From Panaeolus papilionaceus (Eukaryota > Basidiomycota > Agaricomycetes > Agaricales): a stretch of 64,000 nt of DNA. The stretch covers positions 2,356,001 to 2,420,000 of the forward strand of contig JADNRZ010000002.1 of the NCBI GenBank assembly GCA_015501605.1. The letters are read 5' to 3'. Made by a program: the position numbers and the translations under genes. Positions 23,577-34,205 of the stretch are shown here, piece after piece. The first letter of the stretch is position 1. Every line of letters begins with the position of its first letter. The notes below the pieces were generated by a model. That model was not told where the DNA came from, did no database searches, and was given only the letters and a program-made list of their open reading frames with translations.

Positions 23577-25418
23577 TCACGAGTGCACACGAGGAGACAT
23601 CTTGAGCATGCATCCATCCTTGGGGAAGAGAGTAGCAATAACACTGACAGTTTATGAGCAATCATTATTTTAATCAAAGTTTAACAGCAGACTTACTCGA
23701 CTTCATTGCTTTCAGGTGTGATCTCGTGGTCAAAGTTCATGGTAGCAGCGGCGGTTGCGAGAACCAGAGCCATGTTCATATTGGCATATTCGAGACCAAT
23801 GCACCTGTGAGGACCACTTCCGAAAACAAGGTAGTTTTTAGGGTTGGTGGCGGGAGCGCCGTTGGGGTTAAGCCAGCGTTCGGGTTGGAACTTTTCGGGT
23901 TCGGAATAGACGGTAGGGTCATGAAGAGAGTTGTAGAAGGAGGGGATGACCATAGAGTTGGCGGGGACGGTGTAGGTGTCCGAAATAGGGAACGCACGAG
24001 TCGCCTTATAAGGCACCTAATACCAAAACAGATCATCAGTTGATCATCTTGGAAGGAGACGGATTAGGAATGTACCATGACTACTGGAGGCTTGACGCGC
24101 ATGCTCTCTTTGACAACGGCCTGGAGATAAACCATCTCGTCAAGCATTTCCAAGGTTAGGGGTCTTTCGTAATTCCCTTGACGAATGCGATCCTGCTCCT
24201 CTCTAACCTTGGCGAGAACCTCTGGATGATCGGCGAGATGTTGGAAACCGTAAATCAAACCACTGCTCATGGCATCCTGTGAGGCGAAAAGGAAGGAGAA
24301 GAGAACCATGGCCATCTCAAGGTCACTGAAATCTTTGCGGCCCTTGTAGCTAGGCTCAGAGATTGTCTTGACCCATTCGTCCAACATGCATTCGGGTTCA
24401 GCGCCATTAGCCATTGCGATTTTCGAGTTGTGGGCGGCAAGCTCGAGCCAGCGGAAAGCGACTTTGCGGGCCTGAACTGCCTTCCAGATCTTTGTTCCAG
24501 GAAAAGCGAATGGGAAGTTGACGAGTTCCAGAGATTGGGTGATAGCCCAGTACTTGTCGTTAATTTCAACAGCAGCATGCTCGGGGATATGATTCCCACA
24601 AAAGACTCGAATAGATGTTTCCATGTTCATAAACCTGGCGGGCATCATGATGGACTGGGCTCGGCCAGTCTCAGCTGCCTTGACTAGCCAGTTGGCCAGA
24701 TGCTTGCGACAGATAGTTTCTTGAATACCAAAATAGATGCTATGTGAAAATGACAAAAAAAGGAAAAAATCAAAAACTGGGTCGATACGACAATTAATGA
24801 AAAGACTAACCCAAGAGCTTTGCGAGTGAAAAGGGCGTTTAAACCACGTCTGTAGTCAACATGATCCTTTCCAGTGAGGAAAACCCTGGTGAATTTGTTG
24901 AGTAGAGATTCGAAATAGGACACAAAGAGTCAGCATACCAGTTATCTGCACGCAACACCTTCTTAGCGGAGTGTACAAGGCAGGGTTCAGCAAAGGAGGG
25001 TGAATTGAGAATCTTGCGTGCGTATTCGTTGGAAGAAGCCATGACAATAAAGCTGATATATAACGGTTAATTTTTGGGGGCAAGTGAAACGAATTGAGAC
25101 GAACATGTTGAATACGCTGAGTGCGCTCAGGTCACCCGAGTTCCATTGGCGCTTGTACCCCTCGATGGTAGGGGACATTGAGTCAGCGAACTTTCCGATA
25201 AGAGGGATAGTCCATGAGCTTCCAGGCAGGTGACGCTTCTTAATGCGATATACGACTTGCTCAAGAACAAGAAGAGAAGCAACGATGGTGACCGATGTGT
25301 AAAGCCATGAGTAAGATTTATCACCCGAAATAAGAGAAAAAATTGAATTGACTGGGAAAGAATAAAGAGGAGGTTCTGCTGTTGAAGAAGGAATCGTCGC
25401 AGAGGATGAACGATCCAT
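23577..25418 (-). CDS. ERG5: Sterol C-22 desaturase, cytochrome P450 CYP61
   Basis: Introduces the C22 double bond of ergosterol in the endoplasmic reticulum, next to last step of the pathway. Spliced sequence shows the N-terminal anchor, WTIPLIGKFADSMSPT, NWVFLTGKDHVDYRRGLN, FTRKALG, the I-helix segment FASQDAMSSG (the CYP61 form of the oxygen-binding motif), ExxR in VVKESMRVKPP, IPSFYNSLHDPTVY, EKFQPERWLNPNG, haem loop FGSGPHRCIGLEYA and the C-terminal exon VIATLFPKDGCMLKMSPRV. These are diagnostic of CYP61, not of CYP51. One donor is GTTCGT (exon 1), unusual but required to keep the frame. Start ATG at 25418; a longer reading begins with TTG and is rejected. Only 141 bases separate it from the next upstream gene on the same strand. 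Confidence 0.93.
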
Positions 25419-25559
25419 GGTTGAAAGGATGGAAAAGTCCAATTTGACAATTTACAGACTAATTATAATAATTTTATCCATGACACCATTCACTCAACCA
25501 ACCAATCATAATCAATGCCGCTTATTTGCCGTAATTATTCATATCGACATTACTAATAA

Positions 25560-26050
25560 CTACCGTGACTTTTTCACATCCTCCTTGACATCCTCCTTGA
25601 TCGTTTCTCCAGTCTTCATTGCCTATCAACACTGTTCATTATTATCATTTTAAAATAATAACAACGACTAACCTTTTCAGCTTTCGTCTTGACGTCTGCT
25701 TCTGTTGAACGAGCCTTTTGTGCTGTTTCCTCGGTAGCTGCCCCTATAGACTCTTCCATATCAAGACTTGCTACAATGCACAGCAAAGTCACATACCCAA
25801 TGTCTCCTTGGCTTTGTGGGTCATCTTCTCGCCAACATCAATAGCATCTGCCAGTTTCTTTCCGACCGTTTTGTTGGCCTGAATACAATTAAGTAGATGC
25901 ACAGTCAAGCCATTTAAATATTCTTACCTTGTCCGCGGCATCCGTTACTTTCTCGGTTACGGTATAGTTTGACCAGGGCGATGGGTGGAAATGACGATGC
26001 CTTGCAAGGAGTTGAGAGGAAGCCGGCTTGATGTTGATAGTCCTGAGCAT
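25560..26050 (-). CDS. Small mitochondrial amphipathic-helix (LEA-like) protein
   Basis: A spliced gene of four exons (25928-26050, 25797-25878, 25673-25743, 25560-25622) gives 112 residues, with introns of 49, 53 and 50 bases. The first 25 residues are basic and free of acid (MLRTINIKPASSQLLARHRH), consistent with mitochondrial import. The rest is almost entirely predicted helix made of short Ala/Lys/Glu/Thr units such as VTEKVTDAADKANKTVGKK, EETAQKARSTEADVKTKAEK and TIKEDVKEDVKK, resembling LEA or apolipoprotein-like helices. LEA-like proteins can protect membranes on drying, but the function here is not known. It shares a 417-base divergent promoter with UPS2. All exons are too short to stand out as single open frames; the consistent splice phases and the clean stop are the evidence that it is real. 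Confidence 0.7.
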
Positions 26051-26467
26051 GATTGTAAAGTCTGGGTCAAGATGAATTATGTCTTGAAACCCATCCTTTT
26101 TCTATCTCTGCCTATTCCAATGACGTCGAACAGCTGTGGTGAGCGTCATGGATAATCTGCGCGTCATTTTGGTGGATATGTTTGATATGAACCGGTCCAA
26201 TTTAAAGCCAAACCGAGTTACTTATCATAAACACGTGAAAAATAGGAGTTCGGTAATAACCGGTTAAATTTGTATTATATAATCATTTTGATTTTTTCTG
26301 TTGTTGCCGCTACTCACACGACAGACAACTCTTCAGTATCGGCTTTGCGGGGAGACTTGCTCAATCTCCACTCTTTACTCCTCTCTCTCCCTTCTCCGTC
26401 TCCTTCCCCTCTCCACTTTTCTTTTGTATTATATATATCCATACTTCTCTTTATTAAATAAACAACA
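26051..26467. promoter_or_regulatory. Divergent promoter of two mitochondrial genes (helical protein and UPS2)
   Basis: The spacer has two CCAAT boxes (about 26117 and 26197) and an adjoining TGACGTC at 26121-26127. A long pyrimidine tract (about 26360-26430) comes just before the UPS2 start. CCAAT is the site of the HAP complex, which controls respiratory genes in fungi; the assignment to this pair is inference. Confidence 0.5.
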
Positions 26468-27128
26468 ATGCATTTCTTCTCTCAAGTCTTTCAATATGAG
26501 TATGTTAAATTCCCCTCTCTTTCAATTTTCGATAGATCCAAAGCACTCACCTTTCTTCACTAGCCATCCTTGGTCTCATGTCGTTATCGGAATGTGGCAC
26601 AAGTACCCAAACTCAAAATGCACCCATGTCGTTAGCATAGACACCATAGATCGTTCAGTCGACCCAGCAACCGGTATCATTAGAACAGAGCGCGTCTTTG
26701 GGTGCAAACAAAAGGCACCAGTATGGATTGTCAAGGTATGTATTCTTTGCTCTTGTATATATACTAGTTACCTATCTATCTTTTTCTAGCTTTTCGGCGG
26801 GTCAGAGGATGCTTTTGTGCGGGAAATATCCTTTGTAGACCCTGCGACTCAGCATGTCTCCATCACCTCCGTCAATCTCTCCCTCTCTCAATTTGCTACA
26901 TGCTACGAGCAAATCCGTTATACCCCTGCTACAGCCAACAAAACCCATTTCGTACAAACAGCTGAAATACAAGCTAGAATGGCTCTATGGCGCTCAGCAG
27001 CTGACGGACTAGAAAAATGGCTCGTTCAGAGATTTGAACACAATGCCCAGCTGGGTAAATCTGGCTTCACTGATGTTTTGCGGAACCTCTGGGAAGAGCG
27101 ACACAGACAGCCAGCTACCTCGTCGTAA
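26468..27128 (+). CDS. UPS2: PRELI/MSF1-domain lipid transfer protein UPS2
   Basis: Intermembrane-space protein that with Mdm35 carries phosphatidylserine to the inner membrane for conversion to phosphatidylethanolamine. Three exons join to MHFFSQVFQYDHPWSHVV, then GMWHKYPN, THVVSIDTIDR, RTERVFGCKQ, PVWIVKLFGGSEDAFVRE, TSVNLSLSQFATCYEQI, YTPATANKTHFVQ and LEKWLVQRFEHNAQLGK. KYPN, TERL/V, the Leu-Phe-Gly-Gly run and Asn-Leu-(T/S) segment match the yeast Ups2/Ups3 branch, not Ups1. Exon 1 is 32 bases (26468-26499), the same length and phase as in UPS1. Intron 1 is 64 bases, intron 2 runs about 26736-26789. Length about 180 residues. It is convergent with RBG1. Confidence 0.9.
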
Positions 27129-27431
27129 ACCACCCACCTATCGCCCCATCTCATTCAGCACCTCCCCCTTTGTGTCAATTTTATTATTATTATTGCCGCT
27201 TATTCATCCTGGAATTCCTTAATAGGAGACACATAGATCAGAGTATTCCCCTCCCCCCGTAGACTTTGGATACATTTTACCCGTCCACTTAATTTAGCAT
27301 TCAAATAAGTACTTCTCTCCCGCATATTCATGTATAAACATTTCCGACATGGCAATTCACGACGCGGCATACGAATTGATTTCCGATTCTCCATGGACAT
27401 CGCAAAAACTACCATGCTACCCTCCTTGGCG
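27129..27431. other. Convergent 3' spacer UPS2 / RBG1
   Basis: 303 bases between two stop codons facing each other. AT-rich near 27180-27200. It should contain both polyadenylation regions. No gene is seen. Confidence 0.5.
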
Positions 27432-29489
27432 TTACTTTGTGAAGACTGTTCGAGTATGCACGCCATCAGTGTTGAGAATTTTACTTTAATTGCTATGCTC
27501 ACCTGAAACAACATCTTCATCAGCGACTTGATGATTCAGACTGACTTTCTGCGCGTGCGGTGAAAATTTGCTCGACTTTCCCTAAAAGGACATGCCATTC
27601 AGTTGATCTATCATTTGCGGCCAACTTTTGAATAACCATACCCTGAAAAACAAACACGCATTGAATCAGCAACTATATTCTCAGATCCAGAAAGCAACAC
27701 TTACCAGACAAGACCGTAGCGGAAGTTGGCTGCCAGCGATCGATGAATACCGTTACACACATCCTGCAGCTCTATGAGTACTGTCCTTCTTGTGCATGTA
27801 CTATGACAGATTTACCTCGATGGTTGCTCCTTTCCTGAGACAGATAGGATCAGATAGATCGGGTTGTGCTCCCCGTTTCTTCGTGTAGATTTTGACAAGC
27901 TTGAGCTCTTCCCACATTCGGTCGATTAGATAGTTTAAACTAGTTCGGGTGAGACATTGAATCTGCATGAGGAGGGCTGCCGTGACGCACTTGAGATCCA
28001 TCTCGCAGCTGATAACGACGGTATTGGGCTGCCTTGCAAGCTTGTCAACTTGTTCCAGGCTGACGGCATCGATTTTGTTGTAAACGTCTAAGAAAGGTTA
28101 TTAAGGGAGATCTGTGCCAAGAAGCTCATAGACGCACAAAGACAGGGAAGGTATTTTCTGGTACCTGGATGACTGGTCAGCCTCGGGAAGACCAATGAAG
28201 GCGGAACGGTTGACCTATCAGGACGTCAATGAATTCATCGGTGGTGATCTGAAATCTGGTCAGCATAGTTGAGGGTTTTGAATTCTTTCTATACCTACGT
28301 CTTCGCGGATCATAATATCGCAGTTGTGTAGTTTGTCTAATACAACAAGAATGAGATGCTCATTTAAAGGACTCTTTCGCGCCACTTACACCCAGCCAGA
28401 ATAGTACGAATTGTTTTTTCATCTGTTTTCGTCAGCTTGACTGTCGTATTGAATGTAATCTGTTGGAAAAAAGATGAATCCCAACAAGATTTGATAAATC
28501 AACGGACATCCTTACACCGCCAGTCGTCCTTCGCTTGAAAACGACGTCTGGCTTGCTCTTGTTCAAGCGTATTCCAACAGCGTCCAACTCGTACTCCAGT
28601 AGTCTCTTCTGTTCTTCAGACTTGGTGGCGTCGAGCATGATAAGAATAAGATCGGCTGTCTTCGCAGCTAGATGATTTGAGGAAATCAGCCTATGTGATA
28701 GCTTGTAGAGGTTCAATACTCACTAGAAACAACCTGACGTCCTCGTCCTCGACCCTGGCTGGCGCCTTCTACGATACCAGGTAAATCAAGCAGTTGGATC
28801 CTTGCACCTTTATATTCGATCACTCCCGGGATGGCCTGTTAGTTGAAGAGTTAAAGCGATACCCATCATTTAAATCTGTCCAATGTGAGATATTTACCGT
28901 CAATGTAGTAAACTCGTAGGCAGCAGCCTCAGACGCTGTATGTGTGGTTTTGCTCAGCAGGGTGGACTACAAATGCATGATTAGACATTGTCCGCCTCCA
29001 GTGCAAGATCTATAGCCTACGTACCTTGCCAACTGATGGGAATCCAATCAGGGCCACTCTTGCATCTCCAGACTTTTGAACATCGAAACCCACACCAGCA
29101 GGTCCTGACTTTGAAGTCGGCTCGAGAAGCTGAGCTCTGTATCTCGCTAGTTTAGCTTTGAGGAGACCGAGATGATACTCGGTGGCCTGAACAAAGGTAT
29201 CAACATCTGCCTATAGCAGTTAAATTCGTCCTACCTTATTTTTCTGAGCTGTAAATGGAATGAACAATAGCACACATGACAAGAAAGCAAGATTTCACGA
29301 AGATTGCTCACTTCGGGCCATCTCCTCTGATAGTTTTTTTTTGGATTAGCGCGCAAGTCCCGAAAATTATTGACAAGCAAATAATTACCCTCAATCTCTT
29401 TTATCTAATAGGTCATGATAGATAGAAATAAATAACATAATATAATGAAAGAGTTTATTTGTTTTAAATACCTTTTCTACGACACCCAT
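27432..29489 (-). CDS. RBG1: Developmentally regulated GTP-binding protein DRG1/Rbg1
   Basis: Conserved translation-associated GTPase of the OBG/DRG class that works with a DFRP partner (Tma46) on stalled ribosomes. Spliced start MGVVEKIKEIEEEMARTQKN is the near-invariant DRG1 N-terminus, and it needs four micro-exons: 29472-29489, 29389-29404, 29312-29326 and 29235-29248. Later exons give [18 protein letters not shown]1 GFPSVGKSTLL, G2 region YEFTTLTAIPGV, G3 [20 protein letters not shown], the NKID G4 segment in [12 protein letters not shown] and the TGS domain [20 protein letters not shown] 14-base last exon gives VFTK and stop at 27432. More than ten introns for a protein of about 367 residues make this the most fragmented gene of the window. 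It is divergent from SSK2. Confidence 0.97.
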
Positions 29490-29697
29490 GATGAAGGATT
29501 AGTGAATGGTTTGTGATTAAAAGAGGTTTATGATGTAATTAGTTTTGCTAAAGGTATATTCCATTTGTAGCAGTACAGAACACGATCGTATTGTATGGCA
29601 ATTGGACACAACAACAATCGACTCCCTTCGTTATCCTCTCATCTCATCTATCCTTTATTTTCTTTCTCGTCTATCATATTCGTTTTCATCAATAACC

Positions 29698-32600
29698 ATG
29701 CTCAGGCATCATAATCCTACTCTTTACGCTTTACCGGAACAAAGTCATCATATCAACGACGACGACGACGAGGCAGAGGAACCTTGGGATATTATCGGTC
29801 CTCGTCCTTATCCTCAGACACAGTTATCTACTCCACACAGTTCATCAAGACAGTCGCGGACGACAACAAAGTCGAGAAATGCTCCTCCATTAGGTCCTCA
29901 ATCACGAGCGGGAGGCACACAGTATTCAAAGCTTTATGCCCAGTTCGTGCGCAGATACAGGTCATCAGGTCTCGAAGATACAGCAGAGGTTGAAGATCCA
30001 CGTAATGATCCCGATAGTCACTATTTTCAACGAGGGCTGGATCAGTTGAACGACGCAGGTGATAACAGTGACGATGAAAACACAAGTAGTTCATTGGTCG
30101 GCGAAGATGGTGAACCACGAGTGCTGAGAGTAATGGATGCAGATCTACCACAGCCTGCTTCACAGCAGGAGAAGGATCGTCTCGAGTGGCAGGCTTTGTT
30201 GACGTCTGTGCTTTCAGGCGATGTGCTCAAGTCAGAGAAGACACGAATTGCCGTCGCGTTAGATTCCCTGGGTGACGAACACACAAACATCCACATGGGA
30301 TTGTGGCTGGGGATAAGAGCCAAGTTCCATGGTCGTTCTGTGGAGGAAGAGAAGAGGAGGTTGGAAGAACGCAGACTCAGAACAGTCGACGGCGTGATCA
30401 ACGAAGTTATGAACTTTGTGGTGGCCAGCCCAAATGCAAGTGAAGGCGCTGACGTTACGGCTTTGGCCCTCTCCCAAGTATCCACAGTGCTTCGGCGTCT
30501 GGACGTCGTGCAATCTTTATACCCCAGCTTGAAGGCATTTTACTTCGATAAACCCGTGGCAGCTGAAGCCGCCTTTCAAGCAAGATGTGATACCCTTAAT
30601 ACTTGGTACACTGTGCTCACAACTCTCAAGCATCATTTCGCTCTCCTTCGTCGCTGGACAGGAAGCGACACTCTGGACGTCAATCAACCTTATACCAGCC
30701 ACGAAGTCCCTATTCCAACCATTGGAACATCGCGTACTAGTGGGAACAATGGGTCGAGCAACGAACTGGCAGACGGAACGAGCTTCGTCGAACGATTACT
30801 CAAGGAAGAATCAATGCAACTAACTTTCGAGAAAGGTTTCCTGGTCACTGTCCATTCTTTCCTCGGAGCTGCGCGTGATGCGCAAGTCAACCTGTCCCCT
30901 CTTTTCCATGAAATGAGCCTCCCCACCTTCGAGAACGAACTTGTTCCTTTGATTTCCTTCCCTACAAAGCTTGCTCAGGCTGGTCTGCGTCTACGTCTAG
31001 ATTACGTGCAAAAACTGAAATACCCCGACATCATCATCATTGACCAGATGATTGAAGACCTGAAGCTGAGTATAGGGTTAGCTTGTACACTGAAGCGGCA
31101 ATATGAAGCTATTCTTGCTCCGGATCCTGGGGGCAATTGGAACCTGCCTCAATGTATTAGTGAGGACTACGACACAACCATCCTTGACGCACTGGGCATA
31201 TTCTTCAAACTCATACACTGGAAACTCAAAAGTGGGGCGAAGGGAACGTATTTCAAAGAGACGGACGTTTTGGAGGCACAGTGGGCGACCTTTAACGACG
31301 TCAGTGTCACTGCTGCCGGTGGTTCATGCCTCGTCGCCGAACAGTTGTGGTGAGTGGAACGCATGGTTGTTTCTAATGACTTGCTTGACACCTTGCACAG
31401 TTCCTTGACAAACAAGCTCATGGTACGAGTAACCAACTACTTTGACACCCAAGTCCGCGTGCCCTCCAGCCAAGATGCTGGAGACTTTGTCCCATATCAA
31501 ACCAAAGCCGATGGGATTTCTTTCCTTTCCGAAATGAACATGCCTGCATACGCACCTGAATCACTACCCAGACGTATGAGCGACCAACAAGTCATCACTT
31601 GGTACAGTAAAATGCTTGATAGCGTGCGGCTGCGGTATCGAAAGCTTCAGCGTTTTGCTCGGTATGTCCTCGACCAACAACTATTCCTCTTATCTGACGA
31701 CTTCTGATGTAGTGCCCTTACCCAGAGATTCAGCAATTCTGCAGAATATGCGCTGGACGACATCATCCTCAGCGAATTCATTTCTTGCTTAGTCAATAGC
31801 GATCATTTCCTAGTTTATACCCACTCCATGGAGGAAGATGGCATTTATGTTGTGGCCTCCGCATCCCTTCACGACAGACCAGACCTTATTTCAAAAATTC
31901 TCGTTGAAGCTTTCCAAGTAGACGAGGTCGTGAACGAGGACGGGAGCCATCACCTGCGCAATCCAGATGTACTCGGAAGCAGCACCGAAGACGCAGGTTA
32001 TCTCCTAGTTCTATCCCCTCAGACACATTTCCTTTGGAACGGTAGAGTCATGGTCTTGGACATACCGAAACTGCCTTTGGATCTGCGCGAGAACCGCGTT
32101 AGACTTATTGCGGATGGGCCCCAACGACGACTTGTCGGTGCAAAGCAGGCGTTTGTCTCATCTCTTGAAACACTGGATGACGACGGTGAAACCATCTCAC
32201 ATTCACTCCACCTTACATGCATCGCCGATAGCCAGGCACACCTCCCTAGCGTTAATCGAGAACTTCGCAAAATCGCCAGAGCGACGAACCGGTTAGCAGA
32301 ATCTATCGTGGATTCTGTGCACCATATTCGTGATTCCCTTCGGATTACAGACGGCGGACAGGAGTTACTCGCCAACTGGTACCTGTTTGCGTCTGAGCAC
32401 GGGCAGCATGCACATAGATATATGGACAGGCCCTCTCTCCTCAAATTCAACGGTTTGTTAATCAAACTCGCCATATCCTGGGTATCATTTATTTGCGACG
32501 ATTGCGATCCGACAGATCGAAAGACGTTCAAGTGGGCTGTCAATGCCCTCGAATTCACCCTACACCGCACGAAGAGGAATATTCTCCACCTGCCAAACGA

Positions 32601-34095
32601 ACAATTTGAGTTACTACGACAGAAAGTGGCTAGTTGTATGACACTGCTCATCAGCCACTTCGACATCCTTGGTGCACGTTCCATCTCCGAGGCAAGGAAG
32701 GAGAAGGAGCGACAGGAGGAATTGCTCAAACTCCAGATCTCGGAAACCCAATTCGTTGAGGATGACTTCCCTATGCTTTCGTCTGACCAGAAACACGATT
32801 TCCCTGATTCCAATGCCCGCGTCTTCTGGGACAGAGTCACTCGCGCCATTCAAGCCATTGAGCAGGAGAAGGTGATAGTTGGACTTAAACACACCATGCT
32901 AGGTAAGGTTCTCAACGACGAGATACCTGAAGATCGGACCTTATCGTTCCTCGCTTCCTCGAGCTCAAACATTTCCATTCGCTGGCAACAAGGAAAGTTC
33001 ATTGGTGCAGGCGCATTTGGATCAGTGTACCTTGCACTTAACCTGGACTCGGGTCGCCTCATGGCTGTCAAGGAAATCAAGTTTCAAGAGCTCTCTGGTC
33101 TTCCCAACCTCTTTGCACAAATAAAGGACGAGCTTAGCGTCATGGAAATCCTTCACCATCCAAACGTGGTGGATTACTACGGGATCGAGGTTCACAGAGA
33201 CAAAGTCTACATCTTTGAAGAATATTGTCAGGGAGGTAGCTTGGCCGCGTTGCTAGAACACGGGAGAATCGAGGATGAGGGCATGATTCAGGTCTACACC
33301 ATGCAGATGCTGGAAGGATTGGCATACTTGCATTCTAAAGGCGTCGTCCATCGGGACATCAAACCCGACAGTGCGTTTTTTTGGTTCTCGCCTGGATAAC
33401 TTTACTGATGGATATTTACATAGACATTCTCCTTGATCACAACGGCGACATCAAACTGGTCGATTTTGGGGCTGCCAAAATCCTGGCAAAAAATCAACGC
33501 ACCATGCAACGATCACGTAGGGTGGCAGCGGACTTTGCACCATCGAGTAATGTGGCCAATGTTAACGGGCTGGGTGTCATGAGCAATGGGTTGACAGGGA
33601 CGCCAATGTACATGTCACCAGAGGTTATAAAAAATGACAAAAGAGGGAGACATGGTGCCATGGACATTTGGTCTCTTGGATGCGTTGTTTTGGAGTTGGT
33701 TACTGGGAAAAAGCCATGGAGCAATCTCGACAACGAGTGGTAGGCGATCTTCTCTGGTTAACCTTTGTTCATCTTCTGACTGTCATTTGACAAGGGCAAT
33801 CATGTTCCACATCGGTGTCGCGACTCAGCATCCACCATTGCCAGAACCGAGTCAACTGAGCGAACTGGGCATCAACTTCATCAAACAATGCTTGACCATC
33901 GATCCAAATCGACGTCCATCAGCGGCAGAACTCATGAACCATTCCTGGATCGTTGAATTCCGTGAGACTCTACTGCGCTATGAAGAAACCGAATTAGGTT
34001 CACACCTGCCTGCGCTGACCCACGAGGGACAATCGGCATCGATTGAGGAATCTGACGGAATGTTAAGCGGTTCAGCTTCACCAGATTTAGAATAG
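29698..34095 (+). CDS. SSK2: MAP kinase kinase kinase of the HOG pathway (Ssk2/Ssk22/Wak1)
   Basis: Ser/Thr kinase that phosphorylates the Pbs2 MAPKK in response to osmotic and oxidative stress. Starts MLRHHNPTLYALPEQS; an upstream in-frame ATG at 29545 is less likely since it lies in the AT-rich promoter. A regulatory half of about 1,050 residues contains acidic stretches (DDDDEAEEPWDI), GGTQYSKLYAQFVRRYRS and a domain typical of Ssk2. The kinase domain (about 32985-33960) shows GAGAFGSVYLA, MAVKEIKF, VVDYYGIEVHRDKVYIF, FEEYCQGGSLA, HRDIKPDNILLD, KLVDFGAAK, GTPMYMSPEVI and DIWSLGCVVLELVTGKKPW. All catalytic residues are present. Four introns interrupt, one between the Asp and Asn of the catalytic loop end at about 33370. 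The first exon is very long (1.6 kb). Convergent with the membrane protein gene. Confidence 0.93.
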
Positions 34096-34205
34096 GGAGT
34101 GTATCCTTTTACGTGCTAGACGAAAGCTAAATACACCAGAAACTAGAAAAAAGGGTTCGAGAAATGTTCACAGCGCACTTATGTAAGTTCTACTTCTCTG
34201 CATAA

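Noticed and set aside
25770..25796. A 26-base intron in the small helical-protein gene
   Set aside because: The sequence GTATGT..GTAG is too short for a spliceosomal intron. The next acceptor at 25744 gives a normal 53-base intron in the same frame, so that one was chosen.
32019..32849. Long minus-strand open frame (276 codons) inside SSK2
   Set aside because: It is the antisense shadow of a well-conserved coding exon, with no family signature.
34141..34200. Possible tRNA T-arm (GGTTCGA near 34153)
   Set aside because: No matching acceptor, D or anticodon arms can be folded around it. I found no convincing tRNA elsewhere in the window by eye.
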